Positions 35,455-37,183 of a stretch of 37,183 nucleotides of DNA are shown here, one piece after another. Where the stretch lies: assembly GCA_017502285.1 (NCBI GenBank), contig JAFVVH010000017.1, positions 1-37,183 of the forward strand, read 5' to 3'. The translations under genes were made by a program, and so were the position numbers. Origin of the DNA: Oscillospiraceae bacterium. GTDB lineage: Bacteria; Bacillota; Clostridia; Oscillospirales; Oscillospiraceae. How positions within the stretch are numbered: the stretch's first letter is position 1; each line of letters starts with the position of its first letter. The notes under the pieces were generated by a model. The model searched no databases. It had not been told where the DNA came from and saw only the letters and a program-made list of their open reading frames with translations.

Positions 35455-36705
35455 TTATTCCCCTCCCAGCAGCTCCCGCACCGCCAGCAGTACCCCAGCC
35501 CGGCCGGACTCATAGGTCAGGCCCCCCTGCAGGTAGACGGTGTAGGGTTCGCGCATGGGCGCGTCGGCAGACAGCTCAATGGATGCGCCCTGCACAAAGG
35601 CGCCGGCGGCCATGATGACCTGACTGTCGTAGCCGGGCATGTCCCACGGCTCCGGGGTGACGTAGGAGTCCACCGGCGCACCGAACTGGATGCCCTTGCA
35701 GAACTTTTTCAGCGCCTCCGGCTGCTTCATGTGAATCATTTGGATAATGTCGTGACGAATGTCGGTGGAACGAGGTTGGGTCTCATAGCCCAACTGTTCC
35801 ATGATGCCGGCGGCAAACACGGCGGTCTTTACCGCCTGAGCCACCGTGTGAGGTGCCAAAAACAGGCCCTGATACAGCAGACGGTTCTGGCCCAGCGTAC
35901 AGCCGCACTCCCCGCCGATGCCGGGAGCGGTCAAACGCATGGAGGCACCCTCCACCAAATCGCGCCGTCCGGCGATGTAGCCGCCGGTGGGTGCAAGACC
36001 GCCGCCGGGGTTTTTGATCAGCGAGCCAACAACAAGGTCCGCGCCCACCTGCGTGGGCTCCTGCTCCTCGACAAATTCACCGTAGCAGTTGTCCACCAGA
36101 ATGGATACGTTGGGATTGACCGCCTTGATGCGTTGGCACATCTCCCCTATTTCTGCAACAGACAAAGATGCGCGGGTGGCATAGCCCCGGGAGCGCTGGA
36201 TGAGCACAGCCTTTACCTTCGGGTCGGCAACAGCACGTTCCATGCCCTCAAGGTCGGGCTTGTCATCCACCAGATCCACCTGACGGTATTCCACACCGTA
36301 ATCCTTCAGCGAGCCGGGCCCCTTGTCCACTACACCGATGGCGCCCAGCAGGGTGTCGTAGGGTGCGCCCACGGCAGACACCAGTACGTCACCTGCCTTC
36401 AGCGCCCCGAACAGGGCGCAGGTGATGGCATGGGTGCCGTTGACGAACTGGATGCGCACCAGCGCGGCCTCGGTTCCGAAAATATCGGCGTAGATCTCGT
36501 CCAGCTTGTCCCGGCCCAGATCGTCATAGCCGTAGCCGCTGGTACCGGCAAAGTAGTTTTCCGCTACTTTATGTTTCTGAAAGGCGGCCAGCACCTTTTC
36601 CGTATTGGCGGCGGCGATGGAATCAATGCGGACAAACTGCTCACCAACGGCCTGCTCGGTTCGGGCGGCCAGCTGTCTTATTTTATCATTTATCTGTAAA
36701 GACAT
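35455..36705 (-). CDS. Methionine gamma-lyase family protein (aluminium-resistance type)
   Basis: This 416-residue pyridoxal-phosphate enzyme belongs to the family named after methionine gamma-lyase or aluminium-resistance protein (YnbB in Bacillus). The fold-type I features are present: a glycine-rich entry loop (FAGTSGYGYDDLGRDKLDE), an aspartate in ILVDNCYGEF and cofactor lysine K231 (GSLIKNPGGGLAPTGGYIAG). The substrate is uncertain; the name does not prove methionine cleavage. The ATG at 36705 is preferred to the GTG at 36717, though both have only weak purine-rich upstream sites. It lies downstream of the M42 peptidase gene on the same strand. Confidence 0.88.
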   Translation of the reverse strand: MSLQINDKIRQLAARTEQAVGEQFVRIDSIAAANTEKVLAAFQKHKVAENYFAGTSGYGYDDLGRDKLDEIYADIFGTEAALVRIQFVNGTHAITCALFGALKAGDVLVSAVGAPYDTLLGAIGVVDKGPGSLKDYGVEYRQVDLVDDKPDLEGMERAVADPKVKAVLIQRSRGYATRASLSVAEIGEMCQRIKAVNPNVSILVDNCYGEFVEEQEPTQVGADLVVGSLIKNPGGGLAPTGGYIAGRRDLVEGASMRLTAPGIGGECGCTLGQNRLLYQGLFLAPHTVAQAVKTAVFAAGIMEQLGYETQPRSTDIRHDIIQMIHMKQPEALKKFCKGIQFGAPVDSYVTPEPWDMPGYDSQVIMAAGAFVQGASIELSADAPMREPYTVYLQGGLTYESGRAGVLLAVRELLGGE

Positions 36706-36726
36706 ACTACTTGTCACTCTTTCTCT

Positions 36727-37183
36727 TTAAATAGCATCCAACTTTGTCTGAGCGAGCGCCGACACGAGTGCGGCACAGGCATCCACGTCGGACAGATCGG
36801 CCATCTCACAAGGGGTGTGGATATAGCGGCAGGGCACGCTGATGCCTCCGGTGACCACACCGCTGCGGTTGACGCTCATCACACCCGCGTCGGTGCCACC
36901 GGCGCGCAGAATGTCCCGCTGAACGGTAATACCGTGGGTCTTGGCAACATCTTCCAGCTTGGCCACCATTTCCGGGTGGCAGATAACGGAGCTGTCCATG
37001 ACCTTGACCGCCGCCCCCTTGCCCAGTTGGGTAGTGCCATACTGCTCGCTGCCGGGCACGTCGTCCACATCGGTCACATCCACCGCCACACCGTAGTCCG
37101 GGTCAATGGAATAGGACGCGGTCTTGCCGCCACGCAGACCTACCTCCTCCTGCACGGAGAAAACAAAGGTGCAGTCGTTGGGG
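36727..37183 (-). CDS. M42 family metallopeptidase, C-terminal part (cut by window)
   Basis: The visible 151 codons are the C-terminal third of an M42 (glutamyl aminopeptidase/endoglucanase-like) peptidase, which trims peptides in the cytoplasm. VQEEVGLRGG contains the catalytic glutamate pair, and GTDAGVMSVNRSGVVTGGIS and RYIHTPCEMAD hold the late metal histidine region. The frame stays open to the window edge (the residues before VQEEV read FVFS), so the start lies beyond 37183. It is the first visible gene of the unit leading to ligA. Confidence 0.92.
   Translation of the reverse strand, partial: PNDCTFVFSVQEEVGLRGGKTASYSIDPDYGVAVDVTDVDDVPGSEQYGTTQLGKGAAVKVMDSSVICHPEMVAKLEDVAKTHGITVQRDILRAGGTDAGVMSVNRSGVVTGGISVPCRYIHTPCEMADLSDVDACAALVSALAQTKLDAI

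Overview
The window is about 37 kb of GC-rich, densely packed Gram-positive chromosome. Housekeeping genes in Clostridia-type order sit beside several endospore genes (spoVM, sipL, spoIVA, cwlD, cotJ, yunB). SipL with SpoIVA, a RemA (DUF370) protein, a DUF5685/J-domain pair and the coding style point to a spore-forming member of the Clostridia. Oscillospiraceae (Flavonifractor/Intestinimonas-like) is my best guess, but that is inference. I see no phage, plasmid, insertion sequence, CRISPR array, rRNA or tRNA.

Left part (1-15.8 kb, all + strand). A c-di-AMP synthase (cdaA, cut by the window edge) and its regulator cdaR are followed by an RseC-like membrane protein, a DUF5685 protein and a J-domain protein with a cysteine tail. 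Then come yicC, remA, gmk and rpoZ, ending at a strong terminator. Next is a tightly overlapping block: priA, def, fmt, rsmB, rlmN, stp, prkC, rsgA. It covers replication restart, translation start, rRNA modification, ribosome assembly and PASTA-kinase signalling, and it also ends at a terminator.

Spore-envelope segment (15.9-19.4 kb, + strand). A 23-residue SpoVM microprotein, a SipL protein (DUF3794 plus LysM) and SpoIVA form one locus. These three would build the basement layer on which the spore coat assembles. spoIVA has a clear sigma-E-type promoter. Between sipL and spoIVA lies a roughly 230-bp stack of hairpins that is repeated, inverted, at about 27.6 kb.

Metabolic segment (19.4-27.5 kb). 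A Crp/Fnr regulator diverges from leuCDB, with a TGTAA-N6-TTACA palindrome between them. Then come an aspartate-type aminotransferase, an AI-2E/YtvI permease, a class II fructose-bisphosphate aldolase and a small amidase-domain protein. The last four are mostly single units with their own promoters and hairpin terminators.

Right part (27.5-37.2 kb, mostly - strand). The second repeat copy touches the stop codon of a Xer-type tyrosine recombinase. A cysteine-rich small protein, radA and cwlD follow. On the + strand are a fused CotJA-CotJB and CotJC. Back on the - strand are ligA, yunB, a methionine gamma-lyase-family enzyme and a truncated M42 aminopeptidase.

The most interesting observation is the repeated hairpin element. 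It has a 44-bp identical core, compensatory changes in one stem, and the same orientation 3-5 nt after the stop codon of the upstream gene in both copies. Its core hairpin presents a CUCCU (anti-Shine-Dalgarno-like) loop in the sense transcript.
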